DNA from: Bacillota bacterium
GTDB taxonomy: Bacteria; Bacillota; Clostridia; Acetivibrionales; DTU013
Length of the DNA: 35,347 nt
NCBI GenBank assembly: GCA_023399355.1
Contig: JAEWQC010000117.1
Span: forward strand, 1-35,347
Direction: 5' to 3'
Shown here: piece after piece, positions 1-8,461 of the stretch
Layout: the number at the start of each line of letters is the position of its first letter
How positions within the stretch are numbered: the stretch's first letter is position 1
Translations under genes and position numbers: made by a program
Notes under the pieces: model-generated
The model's database searches: none
What the model was told of the DNA's origin: nothing
The model's input: only the letters and a program-made list of their open reading frames with translations

Positions 1-235
1 CGATAAAGATATCCTTGATACCGTTATCCGCCATCACTTCAGCTTCACTGACCTTAGCTGCGGTAATGCCGTTTGCACCTGCCTCTATCTGAATTTTTGC
101 AATTTCAGGAATCTTATGTGTTTTAGTATGTGGTCGAAGCACACAGCCGCTGTTTTTTGAAATCTGCGCCATCTTTTCGATATTGCGCTTCATAATGTCG
201 TAATCAATAATCAGGCATGGCGTTTCTATGTTCAT
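1..235 (-). CDS. D-threonine aldolase / D-serine dehydratase-like (DSD1 family) PLP enzyme, N-terminal part
   Basis: The first 78 codons of a protein that leaves the window at its left edge. The N-terminus reads as the alanine-racemase-type TIM-barrel start of the DSD1/D-threonine aldolase family: an ETPCLIIDYD opening (residues 4-13), then RPHTKTHK (residues 34-41), in which one lysine (expected K38) should carry pyridoxal phosphate, then IQIEAGANGITAAKVSEAEVM further on. Family members cleave D-threonine to glycine and acetaldehyde or deaminate D-serine; the substrate here cannot be read from the fragment. The start ATG at 235 follows an AGGGAGATG-like purine stretch. It lies 23 bp after the RidA stop on the same strand, so the two are probably cotranscribed. 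That fits RidA clearing the reactive enamine products of PLP enzymes. Confidence 0.8.
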   Translation of the reverse strand, partial: MNIETPCLIIDYDIMKRNIEKMAQISKNSGCVLRPHTKTHKIPEIAKIQIEAGANGITAAKVSEAEVMADNGIKDIFI

Positions 236-258
236 AAGGACATCTCCCTCTCCTTCTG

Positions 259-720
259 TCATTCCTCCAATTCAAAAACTCCTTCTATTTCCACTGTTAT
301 GTTTCCTGGCAGTTCATTTGTGCCAATCGCCGAACGTGCATGCTGACCTGCCTCACCAAATACATCGACAAGCAATTGCGAAGCTCCGTTCATTACCTGC
401 GGCTGATTTCCGAATCCAGGCGCACTGGCCACGAATCCCAATATTTTGACCACGTTTTTAATGCGGTTAAGATCGCCCGTATAATCGTTTAAAATGCTCA
501 ACATATTCAGCGCAGCAATACGCGCAGCTTTTTGAGCCTCTTCCAATGTCACATCCGCCCCGGCTTTTCCATGTACGACAGGCACCCCGTTCAATGTACA
601 CCCTTGGCCCGCCGTGAACAGCAGATTTCCTGCTTTCTTCACCGGAACATATACCCCTCCTTTCGGAGGAGAGGGCGGAAGTTCGATGCCCAATTTTTTT
701 AAATTTTCATAAACACACAT
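259..720 (-). CDS. RidA family (YjgF/YER057c) enamine/imine deaminase
   Basis: A 153-residue RidA-type protein, a little longer than the 125-130 residues of classical RidA, with the extra length in the N-terminal part. Family landmarks are visible: LLFTAGQG (about residues 33-40), AGADVTLEEAQKAARIAALNML in the middle, the conserved arginine in HARSAIG (R129) and the acidic residue in VEIEGVFEL (E146). RidA proteins are cytosolic trimers that hydrolyse 2-aminoacrylate and related enamines made by PLP enzymes. A longer reading frame continues to 810. The ATG at 720 is preferred because GGGAGGT lies just upstream at about 728-734 and because the family match begins there. The next gene is a PLP enzyme, which makes functional sense. 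Confidence 0.87.
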   Translation of the reverse strand: MCVYENLKKLGIELPPSPPKGGVYVPVKKAGNLLFTAGQGCTLNGVPVVHGKAGADVTLEEAQKAARIAALNMLSILNDYTGDLNRIKNVVKILGFVASAPGFGNQPQVMNGASQLLVDVFGEAGQHARSAIGTNELPGNITVEIEGVFELEE

Positions 721-1003
721 TTTGAGTACCTCCCATTTATTCTTTCTCAGCATATCTATAATAACTTTATGGTAATTGAGTTGAGGAAGCTGGAACCGTC
801 GGCTTTCCATACCCGGCTTAGCTATTAAGGGTTCATGGCATACGAAAACGGATTAACAAATACATTATATATAACCCGTTTACAAATAGCCAGTCGTCCG
901 GTCAAGACACAGGGAGGATAAAATATCCTACTTTCTTTACCCTATTTATAGAAGTCAGCCTGGAGGAACAGATTATATCAATACTAATGGACAAAATATC
1001 ATC

Positions 1004-1032
1004 TTGACACTATATATCGCAGATAATATAGT
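1004..1032 (+). promoter_or_regulatory. Candidate sigma-70-type promoter
   Basis: TTGACA at 1004-1009, a 17-bp spacer, and TATAGT at 1027-1032. Spacing and both hexamers are close to consensus. It lies upstream of the decayed permease tail and 360 bp before the GH9 start, so it may be the promoter of a lost gene that now drives the GH9 gene. The match is by eye only. Confidence 0.35.
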
Positions 1033-1221
1033 GGGCATATCGCTATACCACTATGGATTTCATCAATGGATAGAAAAATAGATGTGAGGAAACCAACCCA
1101 GATGTGACAACAGGCTATAAAGATATTCCATATGATGTCATTCTAAACAAGATGGCTACTTCGATAGCAATCGGCAATGCACGACATGATGTTAATCTGT
1201 GATCAGATTTGTCCAGTATAA

Positions 1222-1303
1222 TGGTTCATTCTATTGATCATGGTATTCATGATTGTTCAGAAGTATTATATCAGTACTATAGCGGGACACAATCAAAGGC
1301 TGA
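1222..1303 (+). pseudogene. Remnant C-terminus of a MalG-type sugar ABC permease
   Basis: One frame reads WFILLIMVFMIVQKYYISTIAG from 1222. This is the typical last transmembrane segment and tail of MalG-family permeases, whose proteins end in a pattern like QKYYI..GxxAGxxKG. After the AG, skipping the single base c1288 restores TIKG followed by TGA at 1301-1303, the expected family ending. No longer frame leads into this tail, and only a short MATSIAI-like piece near 1152 hints at more. This appears to be the last 27 codons of a lost transporter gene with a one-base insertion. Confidence 0.55.
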
Positions 1304-1391
1304 ACGGCAGCTTTAAGCCGGTCGGCAGACTATTACCGGCTATTGGTTGCAGAAAAGCGTTTATGAAAATCATTGAAACAGGAGATACACT

Positions 1392-3713
1392 ATGGACCGT
1401 GATTTGATAGAGCAACTAGAGGAAAGCAGATATTTGAAAAAGACCTTGAAGGTCGATCCGGATCAAGCCGGCGAGACCCGCTGGCTGAAAAAAGCCGTAC
1501 ATGAAGCGAGGAAGATATCGCTGGCAACGGAACCTGAAAACATTTATCACGAAGGCCCCGGCAGACTGTTGGTATGCTATGAAAACACAATGTCCGGAGA
1601 GGGCAGCCTCAAACTGACCGTTCCGATGTCACCTGGCGTAAAATCCTCCAATAACCGTTCGTATGCTGTCAGTGAAATATTCAGGCAACTTGGCGATGAA
1701 GACATCACCCGTTTCAACCGCATATCGCTCTGGATAAATGCCGAAGCTCCAGGTTTCCACTGCCTGTATTACATAATTTCCATTCATAATTCCGGAGAAC
1801 ATATCATGCCATTGCCCGGACGTTTTGAAGGAACTCACAATCCGTGCCTTTCTCCTGGGAAATGGCATCATGTAGTCTGGGAAATCCCATATATATACAG
1901 AGATCACGTATCTGCCATATCCTTCGGAGTCTCGCTGAGCGGGAGCCTTCCCGAATGCGCAGACGAGGTAAGTGTTTATTTTGATGGACTGCAGCTGGAA
2001 ACAGTCGATGAAGAGAACTACCTGGGCTTTGATCTCAGAAAAAATAGCATAGCATACTGTCACAGCGGTTACAGGAGCTGCGCAGTTAAACAGGCATTGG
2101 TTCAGTACTGCGATGCGGATAGCTTCTATATACTTGACAGGAATAAAAAAAGAGTTTTTGATTCTAAAGCGAAAAAGCTTGATAATGAATTCAAACTACT
2201 TGATTTTACAAGCTTTGACTTACCGGGACGATACACCCTCCACATCGGGGATTTATCCACCAACCCGTTTTATGTAGGCGATGATGCTTATTTATCTGCT
2301 GCCTGGAAAACGCTCAACTTTTTCTATTCAGAGCGGTGCGGTGCGGACATACCCGGTATACACTCAATATGCCACCAGGATGTCATGTGCGTTCATCCCG
2401 ACGGACGCAAAATAAACATATCCGGCGGGTGGCACGATGCCGGTGATCTATCGCAGAGCCTTCTGAACACGTCCGAGTCGGCTTTTGCAATGCTCGAACT
2501 GGCACAGTCAGTAAGGGAGAAAGAGCCGAAGCTGTACGAGAGGCTTCTTGAAGAAGCACGCTGGGGTCTGAACTGGGTAATGAGGACACGGTTCGGCGAC
2601 GGATTCAGAAACGGAGGATGCCTTACCGGTATCTGGACAAAGAACGTTATCGGAGACAAGGATGATATGACTTCGACCGCGCGGAACAACGCAGCCGAAA
2701 ACTTTTCGGCTGCGGCGCTATGCGCCAGGGCGGCTTGCATGTATGCGGACGACGGAGTATTTTCGAACTGGTGCCTTAAAAGCGCAAGGGAGGATTATGG
2801 CTTTGCGTGCGACGGCATAGGCGTAACAGGAAAAAACGGGAAAAACGAAGCCATCTTATATTCGCAGGCGGCTATTGCAGGATATGAGCTGTTTATCGCC
2901 ACGGACGAAAAGGAATATCTCGAGCTCGCAGCGAAGCACGTCCGTGTTGTCATGGCATGCCAACAGATAGAAAGACGCAGGGATATCAATATTCCTCTCA
3001 GGGGTTTCTTTTATGAAAACAGGAGCAGGAAAAGAATACTCGCATTCTTTCACAAGAGCTACGAGCATGCCCCCCTTCAGGCTCTGACCTGCCTTTACAG
3101 GATAGCTCCGGACCATCCGGACGCAAACCTGTGGAAGGGAAGCATCGAAGCATATGGTGATTACCTGAAGGCTACCGCCGGTCTCGTCGCGCCATACAAC
3201 ATATTACCAAATGCAATATATGAAGTCGATAACACTGACTTTTCGGAGATATATCATGAAGGAGACCATTCGGTGGGTCAGCCGACGCTTGCAGAATACA
3301 ACGAACAGGTGAAAAACGGGATAAAGCTTTCCGACACACACTATTTGCGCAGATTCCCTGTGGCATACCAGTTCCGCGGCTTCCATGCGACAATTATGAG
3401 TAAGGCAAAGGCTGCGGCATATGTTTTTAAAGCGCTGGGAGACAGGAAGTATCTCGATATCGCCGTACGGCAGATGGAATGGATACTCGGCTTTAATCCT
3501 TTTGCTATGAGCAGTGTATACGGTGAGGGCTATGATTTTCCGCCCCTCTACGTTGGGTTCTCGGATCAGCTTACAGGTGCTGTACCGGTGGGCTTTGAAA
3601 CATTCGAAAATCTCGACCTGCCTTTCTTTCCCATGCAGGTCGCACCTACCTACAAAGAGGTCTGGGTTCATACTACATGCAGGCTCATGTGGCTGATTGC
3701 CGACTTGTATTGA
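1392..3713 (+). CDS. Glycoside hydrolase family 9 protein with N-terminal beta-sandwich and Ig-like domains
   Basis: A 773-residue GH9-type protein. Residues 1 to about 210 form an extra domain ending in a CADEVSVYFDGLQLE strand pattern like that of carbohydrate-binding beta-sandwiches. Residues about 215-300 look like the Ig-like domain common before GH9 modules (PGRYTLHIG...NPFYVGD). The (alpha/alpha)6 catalytic domain follows, with GGWHDAGD at 345-352 carrying the two aspartates (D349, D352) that activate the attacking water in GH9. The C-terminal YKEVWVHTTCRLMW segment holds a glutamate candidate for the general acid. There is no signal peptide, so it should act in the cytoplasm on imported oligosaccharides; GH9 includes exo-acting cellodextrinases and glucosaminidases, and the substrate is open. 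An AGGAGA site lies 6 bp before the ATG. The gene is flanked on both sides by decayed gene tails. Confidence 0.85.
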   Translation: MDRDLIEQLEESRYLKKTLKVDPDQAGETRWLKKAVHEARKISLATEPENIYHEGPGRLLVCYENTMSGEGSLKLTVPMSPGVKSSNNRSYAVSEIFRQLGDEDITRFNRISLWINAEAPGFHCLYYIISIHNSGEHIMPLPGRFEGTHNPCLSPGKWHHVVWEIPYIYRDHVSAISFGVSLSGSLPECADEVSVYFDGLQLETVDEENYLGFDLRKNSIAYCHSGYRSCAVKQALVQYCDADSFYILDRNKKRVFDSKAKKLDNEFKLLDFTSFDLPGRYTLHIGDLSTNPFYVGDDAYLSAAWKTLNFFYSERCGADIPGIHSICHQDVMCVHPDGRKINISGGWHDAGDLSQSLLNTSESAFAMLELAQSVREKEPKLYERLLEEARWGLNWVMRTRFGDGFRNGGCLTGIWTKNVIGDKDDMTSTARNNAAENFSAAALCARAACMYADDGVFSNWCLKSAREDYGFACDGIGVTGKNGKNEAILYSQAAIAGYELFIATDEKEYLELAAKHVRVVMACQQIERRRDINIPLRGFFYENRSRKRILAFFHKSYEHAPLQALTCLYRIAPDHPDANLWKGSIEAYGDYLKATAGLVAPYNILPNAIYEVDNTDFSEIYHEGDHSVGQPTLAEYNEQVKNGIKLSDTHYLRRFPVAYQFRGFHATIMSKAKAAAYVFKALGDRKYLDIAVRQMEWILGFNPFAMSSVYGEGYDFPPLYVGFSDQLTGAVPVGFETFENLDLPFFPMQVAPTYKEVWVHTTCRLMWLIADLY

Positions 3714-3716
3714 TCG

Positions 3717-3979
3717 TTGCCTGCTGAGCAAATTCTAAGGCTGAACTATGTATATGAGCTTGTGCCCGAAGAAATGAAACCTGTGGTCCAAACCTTCATA
3801 AATTCCCTTGGCATGGGCCTGAACGCGATAATGGGAAATTACAGCTGCCGACTTAAGATCCATTCGGGATCAAATCCCTGTAAAGGACCGGTAACATCAG
3901 CGACACCATAGCAATATTGCTTTTCCCGCTGTTATTCATTCTCGGGAAAATACTTAAAAAGGAGTGCTGCAAATGCTGA
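3717..3979 (+). pseudogene. Remnant C-terminus of an LacY-like MFS permease
   Basis: An open stretch from 3717 reads YVYELVPEEMKPVVQTF, then LGMGLNAIMGNY. This matches the family pattern in LacY-like MFS permeases in which a 'vPeemraxgQt' loop is followed by a 'GlGaiiGn' helix. After about 3845 the frame shifts. Another frame then gives PFGIKSL, a stop, and RTGNISDTIAILLFPLLFILGKILKK, which looks like the last transmembrane helix and ends at TGA 3977-3979. The upstream eleven or so helices are absent, so this is a truncated, frameshifted relic starting right after the GH9 stop codon. Confidence 0.5.
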
Positions 3980-4040
3980 CGGCAATCAGGGTAGTATGTT
4001 CCGATAAGAACGGAATCCATCAGGAATCAGCGAATATGAC

Positions 4041-4190
4041 ATGGAAGGTATCAAACAAGTTGGATTCGCAAACCCGGACGGCGGGTATGTCGTGGTACTG
4101 GCCAACCCCGGAGCGGCGACGGAGGTTAGTCTGATGATTAAGCGCAAACCACCTAAATCTCCGTTACAAAAAATTCCCTATCACCTTTGA
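4041..4190 (+). pseudogene. Remnant C-terminal beta-sandwich of a GH30-like glycosidase
   Basis: The frame from 4041 reads IKQVGFANPDGGYVVVLANP and then GAATEVSLM before stopping at TGA 4188-4190. The pattern 'aFxNPDGsxVvVlaNpg...eVtl' is typical of the C-terminal beta-sandwich of GH30 (glucosylceramidase-like) enzymes and a few other glycosidases. The same frame has a stop at 4005-4007 and no catalytic domain upstream. The exact family is uncertain because only about 40 residues remain. Confidence 0.4.
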
Positions 4191-4238
4191 TTTTTAGTTG
4201 CAACAAATGAGCAGTTTATCACGGAGGGAGGCTTTCAA

Positions 4239-7178
4239 TTGCAGCAAGCAAATACATTCAGAAGAGGTAATTCTGTCTACACTATGAAGCCAGAAGACGG
4301 ACACGCGGTTTTCCTGACCAGGGAAAACTTTTCTGTCAAGGGCGATGGAATAAGCGATGATACGGATGCCATTCAGGAAGCAATATATAAAGCGCAGGCA
4401 GAACGCCGGTACGGAATAGTATTCATTCCCGAAGGTACTTACAGGATAAGCAGGACGATTTACATAGGCAAAGGCATGAGGTTTATGGGCTATGGTAAAA
4501 AGCGCCCGGTGATAGTGCTCGGCCCAAACACTCCCGGATACCTATCCGCCGTTCCAGAAGACAAGGGTGGGGCAAATTACATGTTCTGGTTCACAGACCG
4601 TGTTCCGCTGCCGGGGGAGCCTGTGAAGGACGCGGGCGCAGGCACGTTTTACAGTGCTATTTCGAATATAGATCTCAGGATCGAAGAAGGCAATCCTCAT
4701 GCTGTTGCTCTTCGTACCCATTTTGCCCAGCATAGCTTCATTTCGCATGTCGATATCGACATCGGAGAAGGTAAAGCCGGAATTTTTGATGTTGGCAACG
4801 AAATTGAGGATGTCCGTTTTTTTGGCGGAGATTACGGCATATATACGACCAAGCCATCTCCGGGATGGCAGTTCATGATGGTCGACACATTTTTTGAAGG
4901 CCAGCGAAAAACAGCCGTAAAAACCCGTCAGGCCGGCCTGACGATAGTCAGGATGAATGTCAGAAATACGCCGGCGGTCATCGAGACAGATCCCGGCTGC
5001 TATGAGAAGCTTTACTTAAAGGACTGCCTTTTCGAAAATATCAACGGACCTGCCGTAGTTATCAGTAATGAGAATAATTCCTTCAACCAGATAAACTTAA
5101 GAAACGTGGCTTGCAGCGAAGTTCCCACCCTTGCTTTTTTCCGCGAAAGCGGAAGGGTCATCGAGGGAGCTGGCAAAAACTACAGAGTCAAGTCGTTCGT
5201 GCATGGTGTCCAGATCAATAAATCAGGCTCTGACGAACAGCTCAAGACATCATTCAGCCTTACGCCCCTTAAGTTCCTTCCCGAGCCTTTCGACACGGAT
5301 ATACCGTTGATTCCCAATATGCGTGAATGGGTCAATATCAAGTCCCTCGGCGCTGCTGGTGACGGAGTGACCGACGATACGGACATCATCAGGAAAGCGG
5401 TGGAAAAGAACAGGGTTTTATACGCACCAACCGGCAAATATATTATAACGGATACTATTATCCTGAAACCTGATACCGTTATTATAGGCTTTAACCCGAT
5501 AGCTGCAAGGTTTATTATACCGGATAATACGGAGGCCTTCGGCAGTATCGGTTCTCCCAGGGCTTTACTTGAAGCTCCGAAGGGAGGCTCCAACATAGTC
5601 ATGGGCATCGGTATTGACGCCGGGGGACGTAATCCGAGGGCCGTCGGGTGCAAATGGATGGCAGGTGCAGACTCCTATATGAACGATGTGAAGTTCCTTG
5701 GCGGACACGGGAGCATGGGCGATGACGGAAGCTTTGTACCGCTGTATGATCCCAGCCATTCGAGCGATGCAAATCCGGATAGAAAATGGGATTCGCAGTA
5801 TTGGAGCCTTTGGATTACAGAGGGCGGAGGCGGCATATTCAAGGATATCTGGACCGCCAGTTCCTATGCGGCAGCCGGTGCGTATATATCCGACACGTCG
5901 ACTCCCGGATGCATCTATGCTATGTCTGTCGAGCATCATGTCCGGAACGAAGTAAGATTTAGAAATGTATCAAACTGGGAGGTCTTTGCGCTTCAGCTTG
6001 AGGAGGAAAGGGCAGAAGGCTGGAATTGCCAGCCTCTTGAAATAATTAACTGCAGAAACATGGTTTTTGCGAACCTCTATCTATTTAGAGTGATCTGGCA
6101 TGTAAATCCATACCCCTATGCCATAAAGATCTGGAATTCAAAGAATATTGAGTTCTTGAACGTGCATAACTACTCGCAGATAAAGTACACATTTGACAAC
6201 ACCCTGCTCGATGTAAATACCGGCACTGTAATCAGACAGTGGGAATTCGCAGCATACTGTGTGAAAGGCAAAACGAAGGCAAGGCGTTTCCGCGGGAACG
6301 AAGGTACGGCCGGAAAGCTGGCTGAAGGCTTTGAATTCATTGACGCCGCCTGTGCCGACAGCCAGGGGAACGTTTATTTCAGCGACTCAAGATGGAGAAG
6401 GATATACAGGTGGTCCGACCGGATGGATTGCCTCGAATTTGTGACCGACACTCCCCATAAAGTACTGTCGATGGCTTGTGATACATGGGACAACCTTATT
6501 GTGGTAATAGAGTATATGCCGCAAAAAGGTGCGACTTTGAACGGCAGGCCTGAAATCTATGAAAAGCCGGAGGATTCATTCGGCACATCCTACGGGTACT
6601 GGTACAATGTCGGCTCAGCAGTCAAAGTATACGCTATCGATCCGGAAAACCCGGATGAGGATATGCAGGTGCTTGAGCCCGTCCCCGCTGCAACAGTGAA
6701 GAGGATAGCCAAAGCTCTGCATCCTGCGGATAGGTGGCGCGACAGCGGCGATTTTCTCAAGGTTGCGGTAAACAGGTTCGAATATTGCTATGTCGCTCCC
6801 GACGGAGTCACCGTGATACCCGTATGCTACGACCTCATGCGTGCGAGCGCATTACTCGAGGCATATCCGGGTAAGCCGTTCCTTGCTGTAGACGAATATA
6901 AAAAGAGGACATATCTCTTTAATGTCGATAAAGATGGATGTCTGACCGATCCCCGCATCTTTGCCGAAAGAGGGGAAAATAGCATAGCTGCGGATGGTGA
7001 TAATATTTATATACCTGACGGTCAGATTTATATATACTGTAATGACGGAAGCCCGAAGGGCATGATCGAGGTCCCTGAGCGTCCGTCATGCGTGGTGTTT
7101 GGCGGTAAAGCAAAAAAAGATCTCTTTATTACCGCAAGATCCTCGCTGTATGTAGCAAGATCAAAAAAACAAATTTAG
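4239..7178 (+). CDS. Double pectate-lyase-fold (beta-helix) protein with SMP-30-like C-terminal region
   Basis: A 979-residue protein with two right-handed beta-helix starts of the Pectate_lyase_3/GH55 type: VKGDGISDDTDAIQEAI at about residues 33-49 and GAAGDGVTDDTDIIRKAV from about residue 371. GH55 enzymes (beta-1,3-glucanases) also have two such lobes, but the catalytic residues cannot be confirmed here. From about residue 690 the sequence becomes repetitive blades (ACADSQGNVYFSDSRWRRIYRW, then further SMP-30/gluconolactonase-like repeats) to the end. No signal peptide is seen. Translation must start at a TTG (4239): a strong GGAGGGAGG site sits about 8 bp upstream and no better ATG precedes the first domain. 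It is probably in the same plus-strand unit as the GH9 gene, separated by decayed genes. The substrate is unknown. Confidence 0.75.
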   Translation: MQQANTFRRGNSVYTMKPEDGHAVFLTRENFSVKGDGISDDTDAIQEAIYKAQAERRYGIVFIPEGTYRISRTIYIGKGMRFMGYGKKRPVIVLGPNTPGYLSAVPEDKGGANYMFWFTDRVPLPGEPVKDAGAGTFYSAISNIDLRIEEGNPHAVALRTHFAQHSFISHVDIDIGEGKAGIFDVGNEIEDVRFFGGDYGIYTTKPSPGWQFMMVDTFFEGQRKTAVKTRQAGLTIVRMNVRNTPAVIETDPGCYEKLYLKDCLFENINGPAVVISNENNSFNQINLRNVACSEVPTLAFFRESGRVIEGAGKNYRVKSFVHGVQINKSGSDEQLKTSFSLTPLKFLPEPFDTDIPLIPNMREWVNIKSLGAAGDGVTDDTDIIRKAVEKNRVLYAPTGKYIITDTIILKPDTVIIGFNPIAARFIIPDNTEAFGSIGSPRALLEAPKGGSNIVMGIGIDAGGRNPRAVGCKWMAGADSYMNDVKFLGGHGSMGDDGSFVPLYDPSHSSDANPDRKWDSQYWSLWITEGGGGIFKDIWTASSYAAAGAYISDTSTPGCIYAMSVEHHVRNEVRFRNVSNWEVFALQLEEERAEGWNCQPLEIINCRNMVFANLYLFRVIWHVNPYPYAIKIWNSKNIEFLNVHNYSQIKYTFDNTLLDVNTGTVIRQWEFAAYCVKGKTKARRFRGNEGTAGKLAEGFEFIDAACADSQGNVYFSDSRWRRIYRWSDRMDCLEFVTDTPHKVLSMACDTWDNLIVVIEYMPQKGATLNGRPEIYEKPEDSFGTSYGYWYNVGSAVKVYAIDPENPDEDMQVLEPVPAATVKRIAKALHPADRWRDSGDFLKVAVNRFEYCYVAPDGVTVIPVCYDLMRASALLEAYPGKPFLAVDEYKKRTYLFNVDKDGCLTDPRIFAERGENSIAADGDNIYIPDGQIYIYCNDGSPKGMIEVPERPSCVVFGGKAKKDLFITARSSLYVARSKKQI

Positions 7179-7245
7179 CAGCATATTTGACAGCACAGAT
7201 TTTTTCTTTTTTGCATGTCGAACTCACGTTAATATCTATCAGGAA

Positions 7246-7281
7246 GCAATAGACCCCTGAGTTTGTTCAGGGGTTTATTGC
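7246..7281. terminator. Strong stem-loop between convergent genes
   Basis: A 15-bp stem (7246-7260 with 7267-7281, one G-U pair, arms starting GCAATA and containing ACCCCTGA) with a 6-base loop, 68 bp after the stop of the beta-helix gene and 155 bp after the stop of the convergent GRE activase gene. Its position fits a shared bidirectional terminator. Neither side has a clear run of T after the stem, so it may instead be a 3' end stabiliser. Confidence 0.55.
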
Positions 7282-7435
7282 GGAATAAAGAGAATTTTAC
7301 TGTACAAAATCACGAGCAATTTCATCTTTCGTCGTAAAGTAATGTAAACATCGATCCCGGTCCCCTGCATTATTGATTCGCATTTTCCAATCAGTACACC
7401 TTGCCGTGCAGGTTCATTTAAATCTGATACAGCTT

Positions 7436-8365
7436 CTAAATCACATCTTCATTGACCAGACGGCCGCCGAACCCGCGCACCGTATCGATCCAATGCTGCT
7501 CGGTCTCCCGCGTGGGCGTATCGAACTCGACGTGGGGCACATCGTCCGTAATGCCGAAACGGCTTATTTTAGACACACCCAGCCTATGGTAGGGTAAAAG
7601 TTCCGCGCCCATGAAATTGGGATACTCGCAGGTCAACTCTGCAATCTTCTTAAAATGCTCCTTTGTATCGTTTTGCCCTGGCACGATGGGGCAGCGGATC
7701 AGTACATTCCGGCCCTCTTCATAAAGCTTTTTGAGATTCTCCAGCACCAGCACATTGTCTGCTCCGGTGAGTCGTTTATGCATTTCGGGATGGGTCGCCT
7801 TAAAATCGACTAAAAACAGGTCGACGTTCTCCTTCACATCATCCAACAAGGCGAAGTTGTAGACGGCGTTGGTCTCAAGAGCGGTATCTATGCCGCGCTC
7901 CCTGGCCATAGCCAGGACGGTTTTTAAAAACTCGTGCTGCAGTATCGGTTCGCCGCCCGACAGGGTGATGCCGCCTCCGCTGGTCTCGTAGAATATTTCG
8001 TCACGCATGACCTCTTCGATAACCTCCTCCGCAGTCGAGTTACGTCCGACGATGGTGAGGGCCTTTGAATAGCATTCCTTCGCACACTGCCCACAGTGAA
8101 CGCATTTGAACCAGTCGAGCTTATGCACGCCGGCATTCATTCTATGGCACTGGTTCGGGCACACCTTGAAGCAATACCCACAGCCTATGCAGCGCGACGG
8201 CACGAACGACAGTTCAAGCGGCCTTGTCAAAAGGCTCTCAGGGTTATGACACCACAGGCAACGCAGATTGCAACCTTTGAGAAACACGGTGCATCGTATG
8301 CCCGGCCCGTCATGTACAGAAAAATGCTGAATGTCAAATATATGCCCTACTGTATTTTTATCCAC
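7436..8365 (-). CDS. Glycyl radical enzyme activating enzyme (radical SAM, PflA-like)
   Basis: A 309-residue GRE activase. It uses a [4Fe-4S] cluster and S-adenosylmethionine to abstract hydrogen from the glycine of a partner GRE. The radical-SAM motif CxxxCxxC is C32, C36, C39 (GCNLRCLWCHNP). Two ferredoxin-like CxxCxxCxxxC clusters follow at residues 59-69 and 88-98, as in activases of dehydratase-type GREs but not in short PflA. The SAM-binding GGE motif is in SGGGITLSGGEP. GTG at 8365 is chosen because AGGAGG (8373-8378) lies exactly 7 bp upstream; the ATG at 8395 would place that site inside the gene and has no site of its own. It is the last gene of the transporter operon. The only GRE in the window is at 26357-28765, in a different operon. 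Confidence 0.92.
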   Translation of the reverse strand: MDKNTVGHIFDIQHFSVHDGPGIRCTVFLKGCNLRCLWCHNPESLLTRPLELSFVPSRCIGCGYCFKVCPNQCHRMNAGVHKLDWFKCVHCGQCAKECYSKALTIVGRNSTAEEVIEEVMRDEIFYETSGGGITLSGGEPILQHEFLKTVLAMARERGIDTALETNAVYNFALLDDVKENVDLFLVDFKATHPEMHKRLTGADNVLVLENLKKLYEEGRNVLIRCPIVPGQNDTKEHFKKIAELTCEYPNFMGAELLPYHRLGVSKISRFGITDDVPHVEFDTPTRETEQHWIDTVRGFGGRLVNEDVI

Positions 8366-8461
8366 GATCCTGCCTCCTAATATCATGTGTTCCACGGCTC
8401 ACGCCGCACGGACAAACCGCTCTGCCGGTCTGTTCAGCAAACATTATTTATTATTGATTTA

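Larger units (their letters stand above)
721..1391. other. Non-coding stretch with a decayed gene tail
   Basis: No intact gene is seen. The stretch separates the minus-strand RidA gene from the plus-strand GH9 gene. It holds a possible plus-strand promoter (1004-1032) and the C-terminal remnant of a MalG-type permease (1222-1303), listed separately. The rest is AT-rich without recognisable structure. Confidence 0.6.

Noticed and set aside
721..810. Longer start for the RidA gene (ATG at 810)
   Set aside because: The 30 extra residues do not look like RidA, and a strong GGGAGGT ribosome site sits in front of the ATG at 720.
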